DNA from: Deltaproteobacteria bacterium
GTDB taxonomy: Bacteria > Desulfobacterota > Dissulfuribacteria > Dissulfuribacterales > UBA3076
NCBI GenBank assembly: GCA_021159445.1
Contig: JAGGRV010000405.1
Location: 1 to 9,114 of the forward strand
Length of the DNA: 9,114 nt
Direction of reading: 5' to 3'
Positions 1-6,853 of this stretch are shown in pieces. Under the pieces are notes generated by a model that worked only from the letters and a program-made list of their open reading frames with translations, did not search any database and was not told where the DNA came from. Each line of letters starts with the position of its first letter. The stretch's first letter is position 1. The translations under genes were made by a program, and so were the position numbers.

Positions 1-75
1 TTATAACCGGCCCATCCATCGATTAATTTACAAGCTGTTTCTGCGATAGGTCACTCGAGGCTTATTTTGAGACCA

Positions 76-2601
76 TTATCGCTGCCACAATACTAACTGC
101 GCTTCTATGGGGACATGCACATCCTGATGATAAGGCATGATGCGAGGCGTAAAATCTTCGGCAGGACGCGTTGCCGCGATTTGTGCATGGTAGAAATAGC
201 CATTGACGGCGCCGGGGATCGCGTCTCCTCGTTTCATCGGTTTACAGACATGTTCCTCCCCATCTTGAGGCTCCGCATAGAGTTCAATCTGAACCATATC
301 CGGTTCCAATTCTCCAAGATACACTTGAACCGAAAAAGACCAGTTATCCTCCTTCTGGAGTACCTCGATATTTGCAAAATGGACATCATGCCAATATTTT
401 TTCAGTTCTGTCGCCCAGGAATGGAGCTCCTTTGCAAGCTTACCGTTCTGCGCACTTCGGTGCTGAAATGTGTAGGCGGCCGGCAGGTAAATTTTTTCAA
501 CATACTCACGCACCATGCGGTTGCTGCTGAACTCCGGCGCAAGTTGGGCCATGCTGGCCCGCATGCGCGCCACCCAGGACCGCGGGATTCCTTCCGAATC
601 GCGCGCATAGAACTCGGGGACGATCTCGTTTTCTAACAGATAGTAGAGTTGTTCGGCCTCCGCGCTATCCCAGCCAGGTTCGGAATGTTCTTTACCATCC
701 CCGAGTGCCCAGCCTATTTCCGGGCTGTACGCTTCCGCCCACCAACCGTCCAGCTCCGACAGGTTCAAGCCCCCATTGACCAGTACTTTCATGCCGCTGG
801 TGCCGCAGGCCTCCCACGGCCGGCGCGGCGTGTTGATCCATACATCCACGCCCTGTACCAGTTCCTGGGCAAGTGCCATGTCATAGTCTTCGAGAAAGAC
901 CACATGGTTGCGCACTTTCGGCTGTTGCTCAAATTCCACCCAGGCCTGCACCAAGCGTTTGCCTACCTCATCTTCCGGATGGGCTTTACCTGCCACTATG
1001 AGCTGAACAGGCCGCTCCGGATTCGTGAGGATTCGGGCCAGCCGTTCAGGGTCTTCCAGCAACAGATTTGGACGCTTGTACTCGGCAAAGCGCCGCGCAA
1101 AACCCAGTGTAAGGACATTCGGATCAAGGATCGTATGTGCCTGCGCGATGGCTTCAGATTCTGCGCCTCGTTGTCCCAACTGCCTGGCCAGCCGTTCTCG
1201 CGCATAGTTTACCAGGTCTCGGCGCTCCTCGGCACAAAATCCCCATAGCTGTTCATCAGGAATGCGACGGATCGAATCTGCCAGAGCCTCCACGTTGTCC
1301 AGCCAGCGCCCCTTGCCGCACGCCTGCGTCCAGAGGTCATCTGACCATGGGGAATCCCAGGATGGGACGTGTACGCCGTTGGTGACGTGGCCGATCGGCA
1401 CCTCCCGTTCAGGCCAGCCGGGATAGAGGTCCCGAAATATTCGCCGGCTTACTGTTCCATGCAGTCGGCTTACTGCATTAACAGTAGAACAGCCGCGCAT
1501 AGCTAAATAAGCCATATTGAAGGGCTCCCTCGAGTTATGCGGGTCTTCGCGGCCCAGGGCCAGCAATTCGTTTGATGAAATGCCAAGCTTTGCCAGATAG
1601 TCCCGAAAATATGGAAAATATTTTTCGATCAGTAGCGGGCTATAGGTATCAAAGCCGGTGGTAACCGGTGTGTGAGTAGTAAACACGTTTCCAGCCCGGG
1701 TGGCCCACAAGGCCTCCCAGAAGGACAGGCCACTCTGTTCCATTAAACTGCGTGCCCGCTCCAGAACAGCCAGTGCGCCATGACCTTCATTGATATGGCA
1801 CACTTCAACCTGGAGCCCAAGTGCCTCCAGTGTCCGCCACCCCCCGATGCCCAGTACAATCTCCTGCAATAGACGCATCTCCTGTCCACCGCCATACAAC
1901 TTGCCGGTAATGCCGCGATCGGTGGGGCTGTTCAGCGGATCGTTGCTGTCCAGAAGATAGAGGCGCACCCGGCCTACGCTCGCGCACCATACCCTGAGCA
2001 GCAGTGTCCTTCCCGGCAGCTCCAGAGGAATATGGAGCCACCCGCCTGAGGCTGCGCGCACAGGCGAGATAGGTAGACTGGTAGGGTCATTATAGGGATA
2101 CGCCTCCTGCTGCATACCCTGGGCATTCATTATTTGCCGGAAGTAACCTTCGTGGTAGAACAGACCCACAGCCACCAGCGGTATCCCGAGGTCGCTGGCA
2201 GCTTTCAGGTAATCTCCGGCCAGAATGCCCAATCCTCCTGCATATAAAGGAAGTGCCTCACCCAGGCCAAATTCCATGCTGAAGTAAGCAATTTGTTTCA
2301 AGCCCGCGTCTTGATGCGTCTTCCCGTACCAGCACGGATCATTTAGACATCTCTTGCGGATTTTGGCCAGACGCCGCAATTCGTCCTTGAAATCCGGATC
2401 CTCAGCCAATTGTTCAAGACGTTCCTGGGAGACATCCTGGAGGATCATCCATGGGTTTTCAGTTCGTTCCCATGTCCATGGATCCAACCTCCGCCACAGG
2501 GCGTCACCGGCATGACTCCAGGTCCACCGCAGGTCGATGGCCAGCTCGTTTAACTCTGCCAGATCAAGAGGCAACTCCCGTAATAAATACATCGAATCCA
2601 T
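76..2601 (-). CDS. glgP: Alpha-glucan (glycogen/maltodextrin) phosphorylase, DUF3417 type
   Basis: A GT35-family phosphorylase of 841 residues. The family releases glucose-1-phosphate from the non-reducing ends of glycogen or maltodextrin in the cytoplasm, using pyridoxal phosphate. Residues 1-95 match the DUF3417 N-terminal region of the bacterial/archaeal 'short' phosphorylases (LRWTWSHAGDALWRRLDP). The core follows: YFSMEFGLGEALPLYAGGLG near 106-125, HINEGHGA at 269-276, FTTHTPVTTGFD at 307-318, GFARRFAEYKR at 500-510, and the cofactor site EACGTSGMKVLVNGG at 597-611, with Lys605 the expected PLP-binding lysine. Residues ~720-841 form a C-terminal domain common in this subgroup. Length and motifs are intact. 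The ATG at 2601 opens directly on the conserved N-terminus; a weak GAG-containing Shine-Dalgarno lies 9-11 nt upstream, inside a 14-bp repeat. No other glycogen gene adjoins it. Exact substrate (glycogen or maltodextrin) cannot be told from sequence. Confidence 0.96.
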   Translation of the reverse strand: MDSMYLLRELPLDLAELNELAIDLRWTWSHAGDALWRRLDPWTWERTENPWMILQDVSQERLEQLAEDPDFKDELRRLAKIRKRCLNDPCWYGKTHQDAGLKQIAYFSMEFGLGEALPLYAGGLGILAGDYLKAASDLGIPLVAVGLFYHEGYFRQIMNAQGMQQEAYPYNDPTSLPISPVRAASGGWLHIPLELPGRTLLLRVWCASVGRVRLYLLDSNDPLNSPTDRGITGKLYGGGQEMRLLQEIVLGIGGWRTLEALGLQVEVCHINEGHGALAVLERARSLMEQSGLSFWEALWATRAGNVFTTHTPVTTGFDTYSPLLIEKYFPYFRDYLAKLGISSNELLALGREDPHNSREPFNMAYLAMRGCSTVNAVSRLHGTVSRRIFRDLYPGWPEREVPIGHVTNGVHVPSWDSPWSDDLWTQACGKGRWLDNVEALADSIRRIPDEQLWGFCAEERRDLVNYARERLARQLGQRGAESEAIAQAHTILDPNVLTLGFARRFAEYKRPNLLLEDPERLARILTNPERPVQLIVAGKAHPEDEVGKRLVQAWVEFEQQPKVRNHVVFLEDYDMALAQELVQGVDVWINTPRRPWEACGTSGMKVLVNGGLNLSELDGWWAEAYSPEIGWALGDGKEHSEPGWDSAEAEQLYYLLENEIVPEFYARDSEGIPRSWVARMRASMAQLAPEFSSNRMVREYVEKIYLPAAYTFQHRSAQNGKLAKELHSWATELKKYWHDVHFANIEVLQKEDNWSFSVQVYLGELEPDMVQIELYAEPQDGEEHVCKPMKRGDAIPGAVNGYFYHAQIAATRPAEDFTPRIMPYHQDVHVPIEAQLVLWQR

Positions 2602-2615
2602 ATCATTTACTCATT
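2602..2615. repeat. 14-bp direct repeat, copy 1 (atcatttactcatt)
   Basis: Exact copy of atcatttactcatt, repeated at 2760-2773. On the minus strand this copy touches the phosphorylase start codon and supplies its only Shine-Dalgarno-like bases (GAG). It partly overlaps the outer end of the palindromic element. A target-site duplication or a small segmental duplication could both explain the pair. Confidence 0.8.
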
Positions 2616-2734
2616 CCGCTGAAAAAACCCAATCTGCGGCGTTGCTTCAATTTTCCAGTCACTGCGACGTACGATAAGTACGTCTCATGCCTGGAAAATT
2701 TCGCGCCTTGCATCTCGGGCTTTTTGAGCGGAAT
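2613..2734. repeat. Imperfect palindromic element (MITE/REP-like), 122 bp
   Basis: The two halves are near reverse complements. Outer arms are attccgctgaaaaaaccc (2613-2630) and gggctttttgagcggaat (2717-2734), matching at 16 of 18 positions. Inner arms are aattttccag and ctggaaaatt, and the centre is gacgtac-gataa-gtacgtc. The RNA from either strand would fold into a long hairpin. There is no ORF inside, so if mobile it is non-autonomous. It lies just upstream of the phosphorylase start and would form its 5' leader. The outer arm recurs alone near 5553-5583, so this is a repeated family in this genome. Its right end is followed by a partial copy of itself (tcgggctttttg at 2715-2726 and 2741-2752). 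The mobile nature is inferred. Confidence 0.8.
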
Positions 2735-2759
2735 CATGTTTCGGGCTTTTTGCAGTGTA

Positions 2760-2773
2760 ATCATTTACTCATT
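2760..2773. repeat. 14-bp direct repeat, copy 2
   Basis: Second exact copy of atcatttactcatt. On the minus strand it contains the TAA stop (2765-2767) that ends the cyclophilin remnant. It lies 144 bp from copy 1, with the palindromic element between. Confidence 0.8.
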
Positions 2774-2960
2774 TTGCAAAAAATGTGAATTTGTCTTATC
2801 CCGAATTGCATCCACTACTTCCAGTCCCTTCTCCACTTTTCCAAATACTGTGTGCCTACCATTCAAGTGCGGTTGCGGTGAATGCGTAATGAAGAACTGG
2901 CTCCCGTTCGTGTTCGGGCCGGCATTCGCCATCGAGATCACTGCTACCACCAGCGAGTTA
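2765..2960 (-). pseudogene. Remnant of a cyclophilin-type peptidyl-prolyl cis-trans isomerase
   Basis: The minus-strand frame ending at 2765 carries an unmistakable cyclophilin stretch: SMANAGPNTNGSQFFITH, then HLNGRHTVFGKVEKGLEVVDAI. In intact enzymes this surrounds the active site and the last third of the beta-barrel, which catalyses proline isomerisation in protein folding. Only about 60 residues are recognisable. Upstream the frame stays open to about 3292, but the residues there (for example HASLLCRKTNCHF) do not resemble a cyclophilin N-terminus. Downstream, after VVDAIRDK, the usual final strand is missing and the frame stops at LQNE. Both ends are therefore lost, and it overlaps the leader of the next plus-strand gene. 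I call it a non-functional fragment. The boundary near 2960 is approximate. Confidence 0.82.
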
Positions 2961-3002
2961 AAATGGCAATTTGTTTTCCGGCAAAGGAGTGATGCATGAC
3001 CA

Positions 3003-3057
3003 TAATTACTGCCATGGTACGGATTTTGCTGATTAAATATGGCATCAACAGTAATTA
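3003..3057 (+). repeat. Small inverted repeat in the leader of the PKD protein gene
   Basis: taattactg (3003-3011) pairs exactly with cagtaatta (3049-3057), and ccat (3012-3015) can pair with atgg (3039-3042) inside it. It ends seven bases before the ribosome binding site of the next gene, so a role in leader RNA folding is possible. Chance is also possible given the AT-rich arms. No known riboswitch class was recognised. Confidence 0.35.
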
Positions 3058-3063
3058 CTCTGT

Positions 3064-3069
3064 AGGAGG
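3064..3069 (+). promoter_or_regulatory. Strong ribosome binding site deciding the start at 3078
   Basis: A perfect AGGAGG lies eight bases before the ATG at 3078. It is the best Shine-Dalgarno in the window and is the main reason for choosing that start, although it leaves an unusually long stretch before the signal peptide. Confidence 0.85.
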
Positions 3070-3077
3070 TAGTAACT

Positions 3078-5480
3078 ATGAGCATCAGCAATTGCGAGCC
3101 CCATGCCGATTTCGGCGAGTTTTCTACGAAATCCGGAGCAAGCAAATTCTCAGGCGGACATTCCAATGTCCCAAAAAATTTACATAAAGTTTTGTTGAAA
3201 ACTAAAAATATTTGTTTTTTCGTCGTATTATGTATGATGTTTCTCCCTTGTCTGGCACTTGGGGGAACGGCTACTGTATCATGGGACCCCAATCCGGAAC
3301 CTGATATCGCAGGATATAAGGTATTTTACGGTACAAGCAGTGGCAATTACACAGACTGCGTCACAGTAAATTCTACTCAGACATCATGTGAGATCACCGG
3401 CTTGCTGGGTGGCAATACCTACTATTTTGCAGCCAAGGCATTTGATGCATCCGGACAGGAGAGCGAATTCTCTTCTGAGGTCTCCAAGTATATTCCAGCC
3501 CCGATTGTTCCTCCCAATGCAGATATACAGGTAAATGCCAATCACGGCATAGCTCCCTTTGAAGTAATTCTGGATGCGGGTTTGTCCTCAGATTCTGACG
3601 GGAACATAGTCCAGTATTCATGGCAATTTGGCGACGGGTACTCTGCAACTGGTGTCACCACCTCACACATCTACGATACACCCGGCACTTATACAGTCAC
3701 TCTGACGGTTACAGACAATATCGGGGCATCAGATACAGAGACACTACAGATTGAGGTCATTTCCAACCAGCCTCCTGAGGCGTCAATGGTACTCAGCAGA
3801 GTCAGCGGTTATGCACCGTTGGCCATAGATTTTGATGCAAGCGGGTCATCTGATAGCGATGGCAGCATTGTAGAATATGATTGGGACTTTGGTGACGAAG
3901 CAACCGGCAGCGGATCGAGCGTTTCTCACACTTATAGTACACCCGGTTCCTATACAGTCACTCTGACAGTAACCGATGATAAGGGTGCTGTCGATTCTGC
4001 TACAGCAGTAATAGAGGTACGGCAGGGATACGTATATACCTGGCAGTTTGGAGATGGCCCGGATGCCGATCTCCCGGGTACTGTAGAGGATACCTATATC
4101 AATTTGAACGATCAGAACTATTCGGATAATGAAACCCTCAGGCTATATACCTGGCCGACAGACAAGGCGGCGAATGCAATCATCATGAAGTGGGATCTTT
4201 CCGCCATTCCAGGTGATGCCGAGATAAGAGAGGCCATGGTCCAACTCTACATGTCCGACATGGGAGCGGACGGAGGGGACGACCCGTATGACGTTTCGGT
4301 CCATCGTATAGTAAACCATGATCCTGACATTTCCCTCTGTAGCGGTTCAACTTATGATGGTGTCAACGGGTGGACCCCCGGTGACGATAATATTACTCTT
4401 GCGCAGTCTGACATAGCTTCTGAAGAGAGCATCGTTTCAGTGGATAAAACCTATGATTACAAGGCCTGGGATGTTCCTGACATGATACAGCACTGGGTAT
4501 CCACGCCCACGGAGAACTACGGGCTATTACTCAATGCAGACACAACTGCAAGTGCAGATAGTAACCGTAACTTCGCCTCTAGCGAGAATGGCGATAGCAC
4601 TAAGCGGCCGAAGCTCATTGTAACTTTTGTGACGAGTGAGCCGATCAACCTCCCGCCAATGGCTAGGCTATCTGTAGAACCAATGAGCGGACAGGCCCCA
4701 CTCCTTGTGAGTTTTGATGGTGGTGCCTCACAGGATCCTGACAGCACGATTACAGGCTATCACTGGGACTTTGGCGACAGTACCGGCGGTGAAGGCGCAC
4801 AAATCTCCCATACTTATCAGGATTCCGGCACCTATACCGTAACACTCACTGTTACAGACGGTCATGGAGCCACGGATTCAATCGGCATGGAGGTCAGCGT
4901 GACGTCAAACAGTTTGCCTGTAGCAGTCATAGATGCATGGCCTTTAAGCGGTTACGCGCCCTTAACAGTAAATCTGAACGCAAGTGGTTCAAGTGATGGT
5001 GATGGGTCGATAGTAAGTTATAGTTGGGACTTTGGTGATAATTCCAGTCAGACCGGAGTTCAAGCGGAACATATCTACAACATTTCCGGTAACCACGAGG
5101 TTACTCTGACCGTGACGGATGACAGCGGGGCAACAGGGACCGCCACGGTGACAGTACAAGTGGCTACCAATAGTCCACCGGAAATTCTAGATTTCTCTGC
5201 AAATCCGACAGAATTTGACAATCCTCCCGGCAAAGTAACCTTCACGTGTTCAGCCATGGATAACGACAATGATAACCTGTCCTACAGCCTGGACTTCGGC
5301 GATGGCAAATTCACTACCGAACTCCCTGCATCCCACAACTATACTAAGAAAGGTACATATGATGCGGTCCTGACCGTTGCTGACGACCATGGGAATGAGG
5401 TGGACCAGGCAGTCACCATAGTGGTGAATAATTTACGACCAAACGCTCCGCATAATGTAAAGGTGGTACTCAAAGACTAA
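3078..5480 (+). CDS. Exported FN3 / PKD / DNRLRE multidomain surface protein
   Basis: An 800-residue protein built from extracellular beta-sandwich modules. A hydrophobic segment at about 46-61 (ICFFVVLCMMFLPCLA) is the likely Sec signal. Then come an FN3 domain at ~63-140 (SWDPNPEPDIAGYKVFYG), PKD 1 at ~145-229 and PKD 2 at ~231-316, each with WxFGD and GTYTVTLTVTD-type motifs. A DNRLRE-type module at ~318-519 follows (PGTVEDTYINLN, ANAIIMKWDLSAIP, RPKLIVTFV). Three more PKD-like domains lie at ~525-608, 611-696 and 699-785. The end, PNAPHNVKVVLKD, looks like the opening strand of another FN3 cut off by the stop. Such modules usually mediate adhesion or polysaccharide or protein contact at the surface; no catalytic domain, LPXTG, PEP-CTERM or autotransporter signal is seen. 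The ATG at 3078 has a perfect AGGAGG but places ~45 residues before the hydrophobic core. A TTG at codon 40 would give a normal signal peptide but lacks a Shine-Dalgarno. Precise function unknown. Confidence 0.9.
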   Translation: MSISNCEPHADFGEFSTKSGASKFSGGHSNVPKNLHKVLLKTKNICFFVVLCMMFLPCLALGGTATVSWDPNPEPDIAGYKVFYGTSSGNYTDCVTVNSTQTSCEITGLLGGNTYYFAAKAFDASGQESEFSSEVSKYIPAPIVPPNADIQVNANHGIAPFEVILDAGLSSDSDGNIVQYSWQFGDGYSATGVTTSHIYDTPGTYTVTLTVTDNIGASDTETLQIEVISNQPPEASMVLSRVSGYAPLAIDFDASGSSDSDGSIVEYDWDFGDEATGSGSSVSHTYSTPGSYTVTLTVTDDKGAVDSATAVIEVRQGYVYTWQFGDGPDADLPGTVEDTYINLNDQNYSDNETLRLYTWPTDKAANAIIMKWDLSAIPGDAEIREAMVQLYMSDMGADGGDDPYDVSVHRIVNHDPDISLCSGSTYDGVNGWTPGDDNITLAQSDIASEESIVSVDKTYDYKAWDVPDMIQHWVSTPTENYGLLLNADTTASADSNRNFASSENGDSTKRPKLIVTFVTSEPINLPPMARLSVEPMSGQAPLLVSFDGGASQDPDSTITGYHWDFGDSTGGEGAQISHTYQDSGTYTVTLTVTDGHGATDSIGMEVSVTSNSLPVAVIDAWPLSGYAPLTVNLNASGSSDGDGSIVSYSWDFGDNSSQTGVQAEHIYNISGNHEVTLTVTDDSGATGTATVTVQVATNSPPEILDFSANPTEFDNPPGKVTFTCSAMDNDNDNLSYSLDFGDGKFTTELPASHNYTKKGTYDAVLTVADDHGNEVDQAVTIVVNNLRPNAPHNVKVVLKD
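3156..3171. repeat. 16-bp palindrome inside the unusual N-terminal coding stretch
   Basis: ggacatt-cc-aatgtcc is a perfect inverted repeat with 7-bp arms. It lies within codons 27-32 of the PKD protein, in the part before the signal peptide that resembles no domain. It could be a protein-binding site or part of a small inserted sequence; the evidence is only the symmetry. Confidence 0.35.
3690..3967 (+). repeat. Near-identical coding repeat between PKD 1 and PKD 2
   Basis: The 17-mer tatacagtcactctgac occurs at 3690-3706 and again at 3951-3967, exactly 87 codons apart, encoding YTVTLT in both PKD domains. Flanking bases also agree (acacccgg before both). Identity at the DNA level points to duplication of one PKD unit within this gene or to gene conversion. 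The later PKD domains have diverged more. Confidence 0.6.
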
Positions 5481-5505
5481 CAACATAAATAAGATCAGGA
5501 CGACC

Positions 5506-5547
5506 AGAGGTCCGGCTGTGAATTTCACAGCCGGACCTCTTTTTTTA
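5506..5547 (+). terminator. Strong Rho-independent terminator of the PKD protein gene
   Basis: A perfect 15-bp GC-rich stem (agaggtccggctgtg at 5506-5520, cacagccggacctct at 5526-5540) encloses the loop aattt and is followed at once by seven T (5541-5547). It begins 25 bases after the stop codon. This is a textbook intrinsic terminator for the plus-strand gene. On the minus strand there is no comparable T tract, so it should act in one direction. Confidence 0.95.
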
Positions 5548-5552
5548 TTCTC

Positions 5553-5583
5553 TGATTCCGCTGAAAAAACTCCATCTGCGGCG
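5553..5583 (+). repeat. Truncated copy of the palindromic element (one arm)
   Basis: The segment starting gattccgctgaaaaaac and ending atctgcggcg matches the left outer arm of the 2613-2734 element (attccgctgaaaaaaccc followed by aatctgcggcg), with only a couple of differences over about 28 bases. The rest of the element is absent; the sequence changes at about 5584 into the 7-bp-unit inverted array. It shows that the element family occurs more than once and can be disrupted. Confidence 0.75.
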
Positions 5584-5596
5584 ACGCACAATAAAT

Positions 5597-5696
5597 GTTA
5601 AATTGTGAATGTTGAATGTTGAATTAAGGTATATGTCTTTTAAATCTTCTTCCACATCTTCTTCCACAATTCAGCATTCACAATTCACAATTCAGC
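5597..5696. repeat. Inverted array of 7-bp units with an internal 12-bp tandem repeat
   Basis: The left arm (5597-5624) is four 7-bp units: gttaaat, tgtgaat, gttgaat, gttgaat. The right arm (5669-5696), read on the minus strand, is again four: gctgaat, tgtgaat, tgtgaat, gctgaat. The arms are imperfect reverse complements and would form a long AT-rich hairpin. The spacer holds an exact 12-bp tandem duplication, tcttcttccaca, at 5645-5656 and 5657-5668. The element lies in the convergent gap between the PKD gene terminator and the end of the rhomboid gene. It has no coding capacity. Confidence 0.75.
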
Positions 5697-5735
5697 ATTG
5701 TCTATAAAGGGATGCGGACGGACGAATAAGGAAAT

Positions 5736-6695
5736 CTAATGTTGGAATGCTATAAGCCAGGCCAGGATTGGCACAAGGCATGTAATCATTCCTATAAAAT
5801 GATCCGATTTAAGAGAAGGAAGACCTGAAATCTTCAACAGTTGTCCTGCGATTAGTCCCAGGATCAGACCTGACATAAAGCCGAAAAGGTGTGCTCCAAT
5901 ATCCGTACGTTCACCGTGTGTGCCTAAGAATCCGAGGAGTGCAAAGCCCGCTCCTAATGGAATCGCACAGTCTCTGAGAGAAAGGCGTCGTGCGCTGAGT
6001 GTCTGAAGTGCTATTATCACACCCAATGCACCAAAAATGGCAGTAGAAGATCCGATTGAACTATGGGCCTCCCCGTGGACCAAGGCGTTAATCAAGTTGC
6101 CAAATATCCCTGACAGGAGAGTGATCCCCCATCCGAGGCCAATGCCCAGAAGGCTGCAAAGCCAAATCATTAGTAACCCACCCATCATCATGTTTCCAAG
6201 TAAATGGGGAGGGTCAGTATGCAGTGTCAAAGCAGTAACCAAGCGCCACCACTGGCCGTCACGAAGAATGCTGTCCACATTGCCGCTGCCAATCCCAATC
6301 AATCGCTCTTTCCAGTTCTCTGAAAAGCAAATGCTGAATATGGCGGTCAGTATGAGAAGGGTCCAAAAAGTAGATTGCGCATTAGGGTACCATGGAGCAA
6401 CTTCAAACCTCAAAGGCCATGCCCGATTCTCATTCTCATATTTTTCAAGCTCGTTAGCCGCAAGATTTTCATGGTCTGGAGGAACTGCTATCCTGTACCC
6501 ATATACTGAGTGAAGGACCTTGTGGGGCACATCACGGGCAGTCAACACCAGTGACCAGATTTCTGCCCGGGCCTTTGGCACAGGTCTGTGCAGATATCTT
6601 TCCACTAAGGCCGAATAGTCACATAGGCCCTGAGGTTCATGCCGGCTTTTGTCATGTTCGTTCATAAATAGAGGGGATAAATTGGCATCCTTCAC
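5736..6695 (-). CDS. Rhomboid family intramembrane serine protease
   Basis: A 319-residue inner-membrane protein of the rhomboid family, which cleaves transmembrane substrates within the bilayer using a Ser-His dyad. Residues 1-105 are a hydrophilic, probably cytoplasmic N-terminal region with no clear domain. The first membrane helix is at ~109-125. The family signature follows: GQWWRLVTALTLH at 147-159, HLLGNM at 164-169 (conserved His and Asn of helix 2), the catalytic GSST (215-218, Ser217) within GSSTAIFGALG, and IGAHLFGFMSGLILG at 266-280 with catalytic His269. A last helix lies at ~299-317. All key residues are present, so it should be active. Two ATGs are possible, at 6695 and ten codons later at 6665; neither has a good Shine-Dalgarno, so the start is uncertain. 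It is divergent from the HAD gene and stands alone. Substrate unknown. Confidence 0.93.
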   Translation of the reverse strand: MKDANLSPLFMNEHDKSRHEPQGLCDYSALVERYLHRPVPKARAEIWSLVLTARDVPHKVLHSVYGYRIAVPPDHENLAANELEKYENENRAWPLRFEVAPWYPNAQSTFWTLLILTAIFSICFSENWKERLIGIGSGNVDSILRDGQWWRLVTALTLHTDPPHLLGNMMMGGLLMIWLCSLLGIGLGWGITLLSGIFGNLINALVHGEAHSSIGSSTAIFGALGVIIALQTLSARRLSLRDCAIPLGAGFALLGFLGTHGERTDIGAHLFGFMSGLILGLIAGQLLKISGLPSLKSDHFIGMITCLVPILAWLIAFQH

Positions 6696-6728
6696 AACAG
6701 GTCAAAAGTGGTTTACACTTCAGACCTC

Positions 6729-6765
6729 GTTAAGTAGTTGAGTAGTTGAGTAGTTAAGTGGTTAA
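6729..6765. repeat. Tandem array of 8-bp units, left arm of an inverted pair
   Basis: Four and a half units of 8 bp: gttaagta, gttgagta, gttgagta, gttaagtg, gttaa. The same unit recurs in inverted orientation at 6854-6877. It is in the gap upstream of the rhomboid gene. The arrangement of short tandem units in two opposed arms is like the 5597-5696 element, but unit length and sequence differ. Confidence 0.75.
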
Positions 6766-6853
6766 TATTGTTTGAATTTATATCGTTTGCACAAAAATTG
6801 GACACTTGATGTAGTTGAAGGTCTAATATACTGATTTAACATGCTTATTTTTC

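Noticed and set aside
1..75. End of a neighbouring gene
   Set aside because: No sizeable open frame with recognisable residues enters from the left edge; I see nothing assignable here.
115..1385. Several long plus-strand open frames (for example 115-636 and 649-1248)
   Set aside because: They lie opposite the phosphorylase gene, which is complete and strongly conserved; their translations resemble no family.
2613..2734. Intrinsic terminator for the cyclophilin remnant
   Set aside because: The hairpin is far longer than a terminator, its arms are interrupted, it recurs elsewhere, and no T tract directly follows the stem on the minus strand.
2996..3187. Open plus-strand frame of 63 codons starting at an ATG with GGAG upstream
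   Set aside because: It overlaps the start of the PKD protein in another frame, has no recognisable domain, and its composition follows the leader sequence. The AGGAGG at 3064 serves the main gene.
2765..3292. Single 175-codon minus-strand gene including the cyclophilin stretch
   Set aside because: Only the last ~60 codons look like cyclophilin; the first ~115 lie over the PKD leader and coding start and match no part of the fold, so I call a fragment instead.
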